DNA of 64,000 nucleotides from Tetragonia tetragonoides (Eukaryota > Streptophyta > Magnoliopsida > Caryophyllales > Aizoaceae). Below, piece after piece: positions 11,090-20,930 of the stretch. The position numbers and the translations under genes were made by a program. The stretch is taken from NCBI GenBank assembly GCA_038025085.1, contig CM076142.1, positions 1,525,501 through 1,589,500 on the forward strand, in the 5' to 3' direction. The stretch's first letter is position 1. Each line of letters opens with the position of its first letter. The notes under the pieces were generated by a model that was given only the letters and a program-made list of their open reading frames with translations, ran no database searches and was not told the origin of the DNA.

Positions 11090-12778
11090 ATGATTATGAA
11101 GTTGCCTTTTAAATATGCACAAATCCTTACACTGTCAAGTTTCAAAACTTTGGTGAAGAAAAACAGAATGTTTTCTAAGAAGATACATCAAAATGGTGTA
11201 CCAGACCATAGAGAGAAATCAACTGGTGGTGGAAATTCTAGCGTTGTGTCCTGGTTTGTTCTCTTGATTTGTTCTGTTATTAGCCTGTTCTTGGTTTATC
11301 TAAGTTCTTCCATATTGCTCGACGATGTCGATGTTTCCTCATTAGCCAACGTTGGTGGGAGTATGTTTTCTCTTACTAATGTTAGCTTTGTCCTGCTGAA
11401 AAATGAGGGACCAGTTGTGCCCTCTATTGCAACAGTTGGCCAATCTGCAGGAAAATCAGATGAATGTGCAGGAAAATACATATATGTCCAAGATCTTCCT
11501 ACCAGGTTTAACTACGATTTTCTCGAAAATTGTAGCACCCTTAACAGGTGGCTTAACATGTGTGACTACCTTGTAAACTCAGGGCTTGGTCCTGGCCTAA
11601 ACGACTCCAATGAAGAGGTTTTCTCCACTTCAGGCTGGTTTACGACGAATCAGTTCTCGTTAGAAGTCATATTTCACAATCGAATGAAGCAATATAGGTG
11701 TTTGACAAACGATTCCTCCAAGGCGTCTGCTATGTTTGTGCCCTTTTATGCAGGGCTAGATGCAGGGCGCTTCTTATGGGATCCTGAAGTCAAAACAAGA
11801 GATTCAGCTTCTGTTGAATTGGTCAAGTTTTTAAGGGAAAAACCTGAGTGGAACAAAATGTGGGGGCACGATCATTTCCTAGTGGCTGGGAGGGTGTCAT
11901 GGGACTTTAGGAGAGGGTCTGACAATGGGGCTGATTGGGGCAATGGTCTCTTCTTCTTGCCTGAGGTCAAGAACATGACTAGTTTGGTGATCGAATCGAG
12001 CCCTTGGAACAACACTGATTTTGCTATCCCATATCCTACCTATTTCCACCCTTCTAGTGACAATGAGGTCTATGGTTGGCAAGAAAGGATGAGATCAAAA
12101 GAAAGGGCTTACTTGTTCTCATTCGCGGGTGCCTCTAGGCCAATGCTCCAGGACTCCATAAGAAATGATATTATCAATCAGTGCTTAGCTTCACAAGCTG
12201 AGAAACGTTGCAAGTTCATAAAATGTGATCCTAACGTGAAAAACTGCGACAAGCCAGGGAATCTAATGAAGTTGTTTCAAAGGTCTGTCTTTTGCTTGCA
12301 GCCTCCTGGGGATTCGTACACTAGGAGATCAGCATTTGACGCGATTTTAGCTGGATGTATACCGGTATTCTTCCATCCAGCTTCGGCTTATGTGCAGTAT
12401 TTGTGGCACTTACCTAAGAATTATACTAGTTACTCTGTGTTCATTCCTATGGAAAGTGTTAAGGGTGGGAATTTGACCATTCAGAAGAAGTTGTTAGAGA
12501 TACCGAAAGAGGAGGTGGTGGCTATGAGGGAAAAGGTCATAAGTCTGATTCCGAGGTTGATTTATGCCAATCCGAATGCTAGGTCAGAAAGTTTTGAAGA
12601 TGCATTCGATGTGGCTGTGCAGGAAGTCTTGAACCGAGTAGAGGTTACCAGGATGCACATGAAGGAAGATAGGAATGCCAGTACATTTGAGAATTTTCCT
12701 GAAGAATATGCTTGGAAGTACAACTTCTTTGGGGGATTGGAGAATAATGAGTGGGATAGTTATTTTGAAAGGAGCTAG
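11090..12778 (+). CDS. MUR3-like exostosin (GT47), probable xyloglucan galactosyltransferase, copy 1
   Basis: Single-exon gene, 562 aa. Type II Golgi membrane protein: short N-terminus, one signal-anchor at about 53-77 (WFVLLICSVISLFLVYL), a stem, then the GT47 exostosin domain from about residue 124. Family motifs are all present: [104 protein letters not shown] and [10 protein letters not shown]. Intronless structure is typical of the MUR3/XLT2/XUT clade, which adds galactose or galacturonate to xylosyl residues of xyloglucan. Sequence alone does not tell me which sugar or position. ATG codons at 11096 and 11168 are in-frame alternatives. A paralogue lies at 17611-19695. Confidence 0.9.
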   Translation: MIMKLPFKYAQILTLSSFKTLVKKNRMFSKKIHQNGVPDHREKSTGGGNSSVVSWFVLLICSVISLFLVYLSSSILLDDVDVSSLANVGGSMFSLTNVSFVLLKNEGPVVPSIATVGQSAGKSDECAGKYIYVQDLPTRFNYDFLENCSTLNRWLNMCDYLVNSGLGPGLNDSNEEVFSTSGWFTTNQFSLEVIFHNRMKQYRCLTNDSSKASAMFVPFYAGLDAGRFLWDPEVKTRDSASVELVKFLREKPEWNKMWGHDHFLVAGRVSWDFRRGSDNGADWGNGLFFLPEVKNMTSLVIESSPWNNTDFAIPYPTYFHPSSDNEVYGWQERMRSKERAYLFSFAGASRPMLQDSIRNDIINQCLASQAEKRCKFIKCDPNVKNCDKPGNLMKLFQRSVFCLQPPGDSYTRRSAFDAILAGCIPVFFHPASAYVQYLWHLPKNYTSYSVFIPMESVKGGNLTIQKKLLEIPKEEVVAMREKVISLIPRLIYANPNARSESFEDAFDVAVQEVLNRVEVTRMHMKEDRNASTFENFPEEYAWKYNFFGGLENNEWDSYFERS

Positions 12779-12833
12779 ACAGGAGGACAACATAACAGCA
12801 AACATAGAACACAGCAAAAACTCAGATTATTTC

Positions 12834-13010
12834 TATTTGTATTTATTTATTTCATTTTTTTTTTTGATATACAGTTGATATTGATTGTATCATCAAAGCA
12901 TTTTGTAGTCCTATTCAGTATCCAATTTTATCAATAGTAAATTATTCAAAGTGAATATGCAACATGTCGAATCATTTTGTTGAGCATGGTTTGTTTGTGT
13001 CAAGAAGGTG
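12834..13010 (+). repeat. 3'-flank segment of GT47-1, duplicated at 16623-16855
   Basis: The downstream flank here (TTTGTATTTATTTATTT, GATTGTATCATCAAAGCATT, TAGTCCTATTC, then GAATCATT, TTG, GCATGGTTTG, TGTGTCAAG) reappears in the same order and strand at 16623-16855, just after the F-box locus, with indels. It includes the probable 3' UTR and polyadenylation region of GT47-1. Confidence 0.85.
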
Positions 13011-13119
13011 CTTGTGCTTTGTCAACTGGCTGTTTCAGGGTTTTCAGTTCACAGTACATTACAAGGCCATTTTCCTACACCTTGCTTGCCGCAGAATTTT
13101 AGGCCCGGTTCTTTTCGTC

Positions 13120-13235
13120 GTTTCCATGCTGCATTCCGTTTTGCTCTGTTTTGTTCCGTTCCGTTCTGTCCAATCCGTTCCATGCCGTTCCGTTCCACAC
13201 CGCTCCGTTCTGTTCCTCATCCCGCATCATTCCGT
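13120..13235. repeat. Degenerate pentamer (GTTCC) tract
   Basis: The stretch is dominated by variants of TTCCG/GTTCC such as GTTCCGTTCCGTTCTGTCC, diverged enough to be an old pentanucleotide microsatellite. Frames reading through it give artificial repeat peptides and are not genes. Confidence 0.75.
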
Positions 13236-14184
13236 TGACAAGAAGAGGAACCTTAATGATGTCAGGGTTTATTTTTTTTTACTGTATTTTTTTTTTTACT
13301 GTATTTTTCTTTTCACAAAAGAAAAAAAAACATAAAAGGTACTCCCATATCAACATTTTCCCAAAATACAAGGGTAAGTTGATTTTCTTCCCCTAAAATA
13401 CAGGAGGAACTTTTAAAGACGGCGCTCCCATTACACAATCTCTCTCTCTCTCTCTCATTGGAAGCCATAGCCAGAAAGGAATTTGGCCCGGCATCGGGCC
13501 ATTTCGCCACCGTCCTCGAATATCTCACTTTAAAGTTATATTCTTGAGGGGATGTTGAAACATCTAGGGGGCGTTTGGGAAGCTGCGAAACATCTAAGGT
13601 ACTATACTGTACTATATAAGGGTAGTTATTGTATTTGTAGTACTTATTATTTGATTGAAGGTGTGAAATTTGTGATTTCCCTTAATTTCGACGTTTTGGG
13701 AATTATTATTTTTGTCCATTGGAGGCTCTTCCACTTTACTTTCTCTGCTTTAATTTGTCACTTGTGTATGTTCATTGGGATTGGTCAGTTTGAAGCATAT
13801 ATAATTATATGGTGAGTAAGATGATGTGTGATTTTCATCTTTGAGAAAAGGGAAGAGCTGAAGAACAAGAGCATGCATAAAGCTCCTGCTAATCACTCTT
13901 ACAACACAAGGTTCGAACTTCACAATGCTACCTCATCATCCCTTCAGGTCTCTCTCTGTCTCTTGTACTTCTTAAACTTCTTTCAATTTCATATATATAT
14001 GAACTTTCTTCATGGTGTTTAATGGAGCACAAAGACAGTTTTTTTAAAGAATCCAACTTTTTTTTTCGGCTCATTTTTGTTGTATTGTATTTTGTAGCTT
14101 GGAGAATCATTATTATTGTGCTCCTGAAGAATATTTAGATGGATTTTTGTTCCATAGTACAGTACCATATATATACTATATGTG
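13236..14184. other. Intergenic / upstream of the F-box locus
   Basis: T-rich tract, a short CT run at 13438-13457, and no recognisable protein. At 13950 a possible donor (CAG|GTCTCT) could end a non-coding first exon of the F-box locus. A TATA-like ATATATATACTATA lies at about 14169. Confidence 0.35.
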
Positions 14185-16497
14185 ATGGAAATTGAATATT
14201 CTTATGAATTAATGATTAACCAGCAATGCAACACAATCGAACTGGAAGATCGTATTAGTGCTTTGCCGGATGACCTTCTCTATACAGTTTTGTCAAGGTT
14301 GACAGTGAAGGAGTTACCAGCATCCTTGCAAAAAGATGGAGGCATGTATGGGTGTCATGTCCTAGCCTCGACTTTTGCTTACGACGTGCAAAGTCCTCTC
14401 AACACATGGATGGGAAGACATGTAGATATATCGTGAACAAAGTTATAGGACAATATGGTGGTGGAAAATTGTATAAATTCAGAGTAAACTACCCTCTAAA
14501 CAACGTTTCTAGTTGTCATGTTGATTATTGGGTTGCCTTTGCTTTTGCTAATGGGGTTGCTAGTTTTGAACTAAACTTCAACAACAATACTTCATCTGGT
14601 GTGACGAATTATTATTTCCCTGCAGAGTTCTTTGATGAAGGAATGGATTATTGCAAGTCATTGCTTACTGCCTCTTTAAGTGTTCAGAAGCACTTTCAGT
14701 CTCTTACTGATCTCTATTTAAGATCAGTGAACCTTTCAGATGAGGCTTTTGAGATGATCCTATCTAGCTGTTTGTCTCTTGAAAATTTTCATTTGATGAA
14801 TAGTCATAGGCTAGTATATGCAAAGAATACAGTTCCTCACCTGAAGCTGAAATCCTTGGAGCTCTATTTTTGTAAAGACTTAGAAAAAGTAGAACTTGTA
14901 GCCCCATATCTTTTATCATTTACGCATCAAGGCAGAAGGACAGATATCTGTATTAAGAATTCCCCGCACCTTGTTAATCTAAGGCTTGCAGTATTTGGGC
15001 ATTCAGACCTGCTGTGTGCAATGTTGAGCTATCTCAAAGGAAAAGACTTCTTTTTTCGTCAGTTTGCCACTTTCCTGTCCAATCTGGAATCTTTGACAAT
15101 TGAAGCTCGTATCTTCGAGGTAATATAAAGCATATATAGTGAGAATGCATTCTGATTTCTACTTGACCTTTTCTGGTCCTCATAGATAGTTCAATTCTTG
15201 CAGGACGCGAGCGCTTTTGCAAAACTCCGTGCATTCTGTAATCTCAAGAAACTGGTCTTGGTTGTTTACGATAGAGAATTAATTTCACTAGGTTATCTTG
15301 CGGCTGTTTCAATCCTGAAGGCAGCTCCCAACTTGCAGCAACTTGAGATAACTGTAGATACTTACTCGTATTTCATATGCGGATATCAAACATCATGGCT
15401 TCTTTCATTTTGATTATCATAGCTTATATGGGCTAAAGTTGTGTTTGTATAAGTTGTGTTTACTCCAAGGTTTAGCAATGCATATAAAATGCAGGGGGTG
15501 GTCTGCCCACCTATAACCCCCTATCCGAGAAAGAACCCCAACAAAATTTTATGCATCAGTATGGTATACACAACCCCTTACCCATACCATATCACACTGT
15601 GATATCTAACAAACACAGATATGTATATGTCTAACTATTTGTATATATTCGTATTTGCAACACCAAACTTTATATGGTCACGTTCCTTCCAAAGCTCGTA
15701 AACAGTTGCCACTAGTTAGGGCTGCTCTCTTTACCCTTTGTTGAATTCGGCTAGCCTCTAATATGAAGTGCTCTGATTAAGCACATAGGCCACCTGAATA
15801 TACACCGCCAATACAAGATCTCCTTCCAAATATGCCCAGCAACCTCACTATCATTGAACAAATGGTGACATGACTCACAAGAGTTGAGACAGGATGCAAT
15901 GAATGGCTATATGCATAATCATAGTCATTTATTGTCCACGGGTGTGTCATTTTACCACAAAACAGCAAAAAGAGTAAAAATATTGTGTCTAAGAATAGAG
16001 ATTGATTGTTGCAATGTTGTCCTCTATCTGAAGATATATAAGCTGGATTTCCCTTACTTTGATCGTGATGGAGTACATAAGCTGATTGATTGTATTACAC
16101 AAAAACTTCTATAAGACGGTCTTTTATATGAAGATCTGATTGCTGATGATATTTTGTCTCTTGCTTGAAGGTAATAGAACCATGTTTTATCGAAAATAGA
16201 GCACTACAATTGGGTTCCATGTCGCATCACATGAAGCTCAAGGAGGTCAAGTTATATGGTTTTATGGGTGATGCAATTGATATGGAGTTTGTCACCTACA
16301 TTCTTAAGCATGCCAGCATCTTCCTGCAGAAGATTGATCTCTACTTGGACTTCAAATCAAGAGTTGGATATTTTACACTTGATGACTTCCAAAGGTGCGT
16401 GAACAGTATGACACACGGGCCAAGACCGTTCTTAAAAATCAAAGTATATCACTGGGATGTTTCGACTGAGATAAAGCTTAAGGGTATAATGAAATAA
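14185..16497 (+). pseudogene. F-box / LRR (FBD-type) gene with a frameshift inside the F-box
   Basis: Inferred exons: 14185-15119, 15204-15353, 16171-16497. The N-terminus holds an F-box start, EDRISALPDDLLYTVLSRL, which in other plants binds SKP1 in SCF ubiquitin ligases. After TVKE, the frame breaks: only five bases (14314-14318) stand where about twelve are expected, and the rest of the F-box (SILAKRWRHVWVSCPSLDF) continues in another frame. Downstream the LRR-like part (LTDLYLRSVNLSDEAFE, LKLKSLELYFCKDLEKVEL) and the C-terminal part (LKEVKLYGFMGDAIDMEFV) stay open. An ATG at 14352 could still give an F-box-less product, so it may be expressed, but as an SCF adaptor it looks broken. Exon 2/3 junctions are my best guess (phase agrees). 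A LINE relic lies in the second intron. Confidence 0.7.
15655..15925 (-). mobile_element. LINE relic (zf-RVT fragment) in the F-box gene intron
   Basis: On the minus strand the translation reads CESCHHLFNDSEVAGHIW followed by WRCIFRWP and, after a frame change, VYELWKERDHIKFG. This is the zf-RVT zinc-binding segment and the following conserved helix found at the C-terminus of plant LINE polyproteins. No poly-A or target duplication is left, so it is an old fragment. It lies antisense to the host gene. Confidence 0.75.
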
Positions 16498-16622
16498 ATT
16501 TATAGGCTAAAATGAGAGGTGTGACTATTTATTCATATTCGTTTATAAGTGTGGCTAGCACCTTTAGAGTTCTACTTAATCATAGCAATGGAACCAAAAT
16601 TAAAGATTCACGACCCTTATAT

Positions 16623-16855
16623 CCATTTGTATTTATTTATTTATTTAGTTTATTTTTGATACACATGCAATTGATATCGATTGTATCATCAAAGCATTAG
16701 TAGTCCTATTCTCTGTATCCATCTCATTATGAGAAGATTGAATATTCAATTAACAATATATTCTCTCTATATATTGTCTGGCTTGTTTCTTAGGTTGCTT
16801 CCATCAGTCTTATTTTGAATCATTCTTGTTGGGCATGGTTTGGCTTGTGTCAAGC
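16623..16855 (+). repeat. Relic 3' flank of a third GT47 copy
   Basis: Homologous in order and orientation to 12834-13010, the 3' flank of GT47-1, although the gene just upstream here is the F-box locus. No GT47 coding sequence remains between the F-box stop at 16497 and this segment. The simplest reading is that a third tandem GT47 copy was replaced or deleted, leaving its 3' flank. Confidence 0.75.
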
Positions 16856-16871
16856 AATACAAATAAAATAT

Positions 16872-16968
16872 CTTCTATAAGGCTGCCTCAAGGTGATACT
16901 TTCGATATAGTCAAGCACGACATAAGCATAATGTCATGCTTATTAAAGGTGAGAGAGCCTTATACGAG
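16872..16968. mobile_element. ~97-bp MITE-like hairpin element (copy 1)
   Basis: Short block with inverted ends (TATAAGGCT at 16876 and AGCCTTATA at about 16957). It resembles, in inverted orientation, the block at 20201-20305: both share GCCTCAAGGTGA, a TATAG.CAAGCA segment, GACATAA.CAT and GTCATG.TT. Two related copies in 3.4 kb suggest a small non-autonomous DNA element. Confidence 0.55.
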
Positions 16969-17610
16969 TTTTTGTGTAATAATAATATTGTCGATAATTT
17001 GTCTCAACAAAATAATCCACATAATCAAGTCCATAATCCAAAGCTCATATGGCTGTTATACGTGATTGCTCAAGTGCCAAACAAATTGGGAAATACAAAG
17101 CATTATTGCCAGTCAAAGTCCAGAATTCTGCCTTGTAAATTTCATTAATTCGAAATAAATCCACACTAAAATGAGAGGAAATAGAATTAAATCCACCCTC
17201 AGGGCGTGTTAATTAACTATAGAATAGGTACAGTCTCTCAAATCCTGAGAAAAACATTGAACAATTCAGCTCTCTTTACTATTTTTGCTCCTATTCTACC
17301 AAGGGGAAAAAAAAAAGTAAAAAAAAAAAAAAAAAAAAACAAAACAAAACAAAACTTTTCCTTCTCCATCCCTCTCAATTCTCTGCATCTCTCTGCCTTT
17401 CCTAAGAAAAATTCTTTGTTCCTAACCAAATTTAATTCCCAATTAACCAAAACAGAATTAGAAATAGAGACAAATTAGAAATAAAAATCAGACAAGAAAA
17501 ATCAACTCCTCTGTCTCTTTCCATAAAAAAATCATTATGATTCATGTTACAAATTCTAAAATCATATCCTATGTCTCTCAAATTCCAATCAGGCTAGCTT
17601 GGGAAGATTG
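16969..17610. other. Upstream region of GT47-2
   Basis: AT-rich spacer with a mixed A tract at 17307-17355. The last part is probably 5' UTR. No other gene recognised. Confidence 0.4.
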
Positions 17611-19695
17611 ATGATAAACCGAAAGTTGAGAGGCCATAGAAGACAAGTACAGAAATCAACCATGGGAATCTATAAGAATAAATTCTGGTTGGTAATTTTC
17701 TCCTTGTTCACAATTTGGTCACTTTTGGTTTGTCTCAATTACAGTTCCTTGATTGATAGTGTAGCATCTTTAGCCAGATTTTACGTTTATTCTGTAGATT
17801 ACAAACCAAATCCCATTGTTTACAACCCTAGTGATGAAACTAATTCTAGTTCCAGTTTACAAGATGATGATGATGATGATAATACCAACATCAAAATTAG
17901 AATGGGTCAGAAAACAGAGGAGAAAACAGGGGAAACAGAGGAAAAAACAGGGGAAACTGAGAAGAAAACAGGGGAAACAGAGGAAAAAACAGGGGATGAT
18001 GAGATTGATAAGCTTATGGATGTGAGTTTAAATGATCTTGAAGAAAAAAATGATCAACCCATGAAGAAAAATCCCGTTGTGAAGGAAGTTGTGGATGAAA
18101 TTCCGCAGAAAATTCCAGTTCCTAAGAAGAAAAAGAGAAGGGGAGGAAAACCCAAACGTAAGAAGTCTCCTAAGAATTTGCCCGTCACACAACAAGTGAT
18201 TTCTGATACCAATCAAAAACAAGAGTCATCATCATGGAATAGTACAGGAGAAGTGAACACCAATCTCTCTCCTCCACCACCATCACCACCGCCTCCTCCA
18301 CCGCCACTGTCTCCGCCCCCGCCACCGTCAAGGAAGTGCGTAACGGAGCTTAAACCCGACCGGCAATCATGCACCGGTAGGTACATTTACGTGCACACTC
18401 TCCCTAGGAGATACAACGTGGATTTGCTAAGGGATTGCAAGTCCCTTGATTTATGGATGGACATGTGTCAATATATAAGAAACTCGGGTTTAGGTCCGGA
18501 CCTTCCGAATTCAGACCGGGTTTTCTCCGAAAACGGGTGGTTTGCAACTAATCAATTCTTACTAGAAGTTATCTTTCATAACAGGATGAAGCAATATGAG
18601 TGCTTAACCAATGATTCATCTCAAGCATCAGCTGTCTTTGTGCCGTTTTATGCCGGGCTTGACGTGGCCCAACACTTATGGAATACGGATTCTGAAGTGA
18701 GGGATTCGGCTGGGTTCGAGCTCGTGAAGTGGTTAAGGAGAAGACCCGAGTGGAGGAAATTGTCGGGTAGAGATCATTTTTTTGTTGGTGGTAGGATTAC
18801 ATGGGATTTTAGAAGATCAGCAAATACAAAGGATCCAGATTGGGGAACCAAATTCTTGTACTTACCCGAATCCAAAAACATGACGGGTTTGGTTATTGAA
18901 TCATCTCCTTGGAACAACAATGATTTTGGGATACCATACCCAACTTATTTCCACCCAGCCAATGATGAAGAAGTGTTCCTTTGGCAAAACAGGATGAGAA
19001 AACAGAAGAGAATGCACTTGTTTTCCTTTGCCGGGGCTCCAAGACCCGACAGACCCGATTCGATTCGCAACCAGTTGATATCCCAGTGTGACAGCTCCAA
19101 GAAATGCATGATGATTCACTGCAATAACTGGAAGAATAAGTGCCATAAGCCAGCTGAGTTGATGAAAATGTTTCAAAGTTCTATTTTTTGCTTACAACCT
19201 CCAGGAGATTCTTACACTAGAAGATCCACATTCGACTCGATTCTAGCCGGGTGTATACCCGTTTTCTTTCATCCGGGTTCGGCTTATATTCAGTACTTGT
19301 GGCATTTTCCTAGGGAGTTTACAAAGTATTCTGTGTTCATCTCTATGTATGATGTTAGAGATGGGAAGGTTAGCATTCAAGAGGTGTTGGAGAGAATATC
19401 ACCTCAAAAAGTTGGGGAAATGAGGGAAGAAATTATAAATTTGATTCCTAAGATAATTTATGCTGATCCAAGATGTAGGTTAGAGACATTAGAGGATGCC
19501 TTTGATGTGACAGTGAAGGGAGTTTTGGAGAGAGTTGAGAGGATTAAGGAGGATATGAAAGAAGGGAAAGATGATAGTTTTGCTTATGATGAGAGGCAAG
19601 CTTGGAAGTATAGGTGGCCTGGGAAGTTAGAAGAACATGAATGGGATCCTTACTTTTCTGGGTCATTTGATACTAGGAATTTCACTAATTTTTAG
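17611..19695 (+). CDS. MUR3-like exostosin (GT47), copy 2, with repeat- and proline-rich stem
   Basis: Single-exon gene, 694 aa from the ATG at 17611; the ATG at 17662 (ACCATGG context) is an in-frame alternative. Signal-anchor at about 25-43 ([18 protein letters not shown]). The stem is unusual: an acidic Asp run, an EEKTGET octapeptide repeat at about 101-129, a basic cluster ([15 protein letters not shown]), and an extensin-like proline run at about 221-240. From about residue 252 the GT47 domain follows with the same motifs as copy 1: [94 protein letters not shown] and [12 protein letters not shown]. Probable Golgi xyloglucan glycosyltransferase, acceptor position not decidable. It is 132 residues longer than copy 1, mostly from the stem. 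Confidence 0.9.
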   Translation: MINRKLRGHRRQVQKSTMGIYKNKFWLVIFSLFTIWSLLVCLNYSSLIDSVASLARFYVYSVDYKPNPIVYNPSDETNSSSSLQDDDDDDNTNIKIRMGQKTEEKTGETEEKTGETEKKTGETEEKTGDDEIDKLMDVSLNDLEEKNDQPMKKNPVVKEVVDEIPQKIPVPKKKKRRGGKPKRKKSPKNLPVTQQVISDTNQKQESSSWNSTGEVNTNLSPPPPSPPPPPPPLSPPPPPSRKCVTELKPDRQSCTGRYIYVHTLPRRYNVDLLRDCKSLDLWMDMCQYIRNSGLGPDLPNSDRVFSENGWFATNQFLLEVIFHNRMKQYECLTNDSSQASAVFVPFYAGLDVAQHLWNTDSEVRDSAGFELVKWLRRRPEWRKLSGRDHFFVGGRITWDFRRSANTKDPDWGTKFLYLPESKNMTGLVIESSPWNNNDFGIPYPTYFHPANDEEVFLWQNRMRKQKRMHLFSFAGAPRPDRPDSIRNQLISQCDSSKKCMMIHCNNWKNKCHKPAELMKMFQSSIFCLQPPGDSYTRRSTFDSILAGCIPVFFHPGSAYIQYLWHFPREFTKYSVFISMYDVRDGKVSIQEVLERISPQKVGEMREEIINLIPKIIYADPRCRLETLEDAFDVTVKGVLERVERIKEDMKEGKDDSFAYDERQAWKYRWPGKLEEHEWDPYFSGSFDTRNFTNF
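17911..17999 (+). repeat. Coding minisatellite, 24-bp unit, about 3.7 copies
   Basis: In-frame repeat of the codons for EEKTGETE in GT47-2. Units differ by a few bases (GAAAAAACAGGGGAAAC core). Being a multiple of three, copy-number change keeps the frame. Confidence 0.9.
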
Positions 19696-20200
19696 GTCAG
19701 TTTCTCAGTTTTGTTGGTAGTTTTTGCAAGAAGATTTAGAGGTCTCATATTTGATATCTTTTAGTCATTGTTATGGGATTGAGTACAGTTTATTTCAATG
19801 AGTTGATATTCTTTTTTGAGAAATGTTTCATGTTTGGCTAGTCCTCAAAATTCACTTGTAGGATGGAAAATAGAGTACTTCAAACATCATATATATAGAC
19901 TTGTTGGATTTCTAAGTTCGATGCATGAAGTATTAAATGTGCTTGCAAATTGGATTAGTCTACTTGTATTAACTCATCATACTAGTCTCTAATCCTTCTT
20001 TTTAGCAAGCTTTTACGGAGTATTCTTTACTTTCCTCTGAATTCTGAAAGACGATACAAGTATAGGATTTTTGCTGTATTCGCACACCGGAAAACAATCG
20101 AACTAACCAATCTCGATTCTTTGTTCATACTAAACTCAATTTTTATCCCTAATCCTTACTATACGTGCAGTGAGTGAGAATAAAGCTAATCACAAAAACT
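19696..20200. other. GT47-2 3' UTR and spacer
   Basis: Downstream flank of GT47-2. I found no match to the 3'-flank segment shared by 12834 and 16623. No gene recognised. Confidence 0.4.
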
Positions 20201-20305
20201 CGTATGAGGTGGCATTAAGGTAAGACCCTCTCTAACAAACATGACTTCATGTTTATGTCATGCTTGGCTATAGAGAGGGCCTCACCTTGAGGCGGCCTCA
20301 TAGGA
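20201..20305. mobile_element. ~105-bp MITE-like hairpin element (copy 2)
   Basis: AAGGTAAGACCCTCTCT near 20216-20232 is nearly the reverse complement of AGAGAGGGCCTCACCTT at about 20272-20288, so the block folds into a long hairpin with an inner loop (CATGACTTCATGTTTATGTCATG). It is related, in opposite orientation, to 16872-16968. Confidence 0.6.
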
Positions 20306-20760
20306 GATCTTTTGAAAACTAATTAATCCAAAATATATTAGATTAATATTTTCATTGAAAAGTAGTAAGACACGTAGGCATCTTCCGGCAATGCAGACAA
20401 TTAAGGCTGGCCAATGACGCATTCTTTTATGAATTACTGCAATACATAGAAACTTGGATAGAATATCTTAAAAATGAGAGATATTATTAAGTGGTTTGAG
20501 TATAATAAGTAACCACCAATAAATCACCTACTCTGTTTAAAATGGGCAAACAATAAGGAGTTGGTCTTATGCTTTCTTCTCTAAAGATATGTTCTCTATG
20601 ATTATGTGTGACGTCGATTTCATGGACCATCATGGTTAATGACTTAATGTCAAAGTGGGGCATATTTGTCCAACATGCCTCAATGATGTTTTAGGATAAC
20701 CCTTGTTAGGGGTTATTTTGGGTATTTCTTGCTCTTTTTTTAAAAAAAAAGGAAAAAAGA
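20306..20760. other. Spacer, no gene seen
   Basis: AT-rich sequence between the hairpin element and the CGCG array; includes a poly-T/poly-A switch near 20740. Nothing recognised. Confidence 0.4.
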
Positions 20761-20930
20761 AAAGAAGAAAACGGGTTCAGTAAAAGAGAAATAAAAACGC
20801 ATTTTACCAGGTAAAAGCAAAGAGAAAACGCGTTAAAGTCAACAAATACAATTAAAACGCGGTTTGGTCAAACAGAATCAAAGGAAAACGCGCTTAGAAA
20901 ACGCCGACAAAGTAAGCTATATATAGGTTC
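20761..20930 (+). promoter_or_regulatory. Promoter-like region: ~30-bp array of AAAACGCG motifs followed by a TATA box
   Basis: Five units of 28-31 bp start at about 20761, 20789, 20819, 20850 and 20880. Each has a core of the form AAAACG: AAAACGGGTT, AAAACGCATT, AAAACGCGTT, AAAACGCGGT, AAAACGCGCT. Three of them contain the CGCG-box (A/C/G)CGCG(C/G/T) known as the CAMTA factor target; the last also resembles an E2F-like CGCG context. CTATATATAGG at about 20917 is a good TATA box just downstream. The arrangement suggests a promoter for the transcription unit that follows. Binding is an inference. Confidence 0.55.

Noticed and set aside
13008..13396. Phe/Arg/Ser-rich frames near the GTTCC tract
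   Set aside because: Translations of a degenerate pentamer repeat and T tracts.
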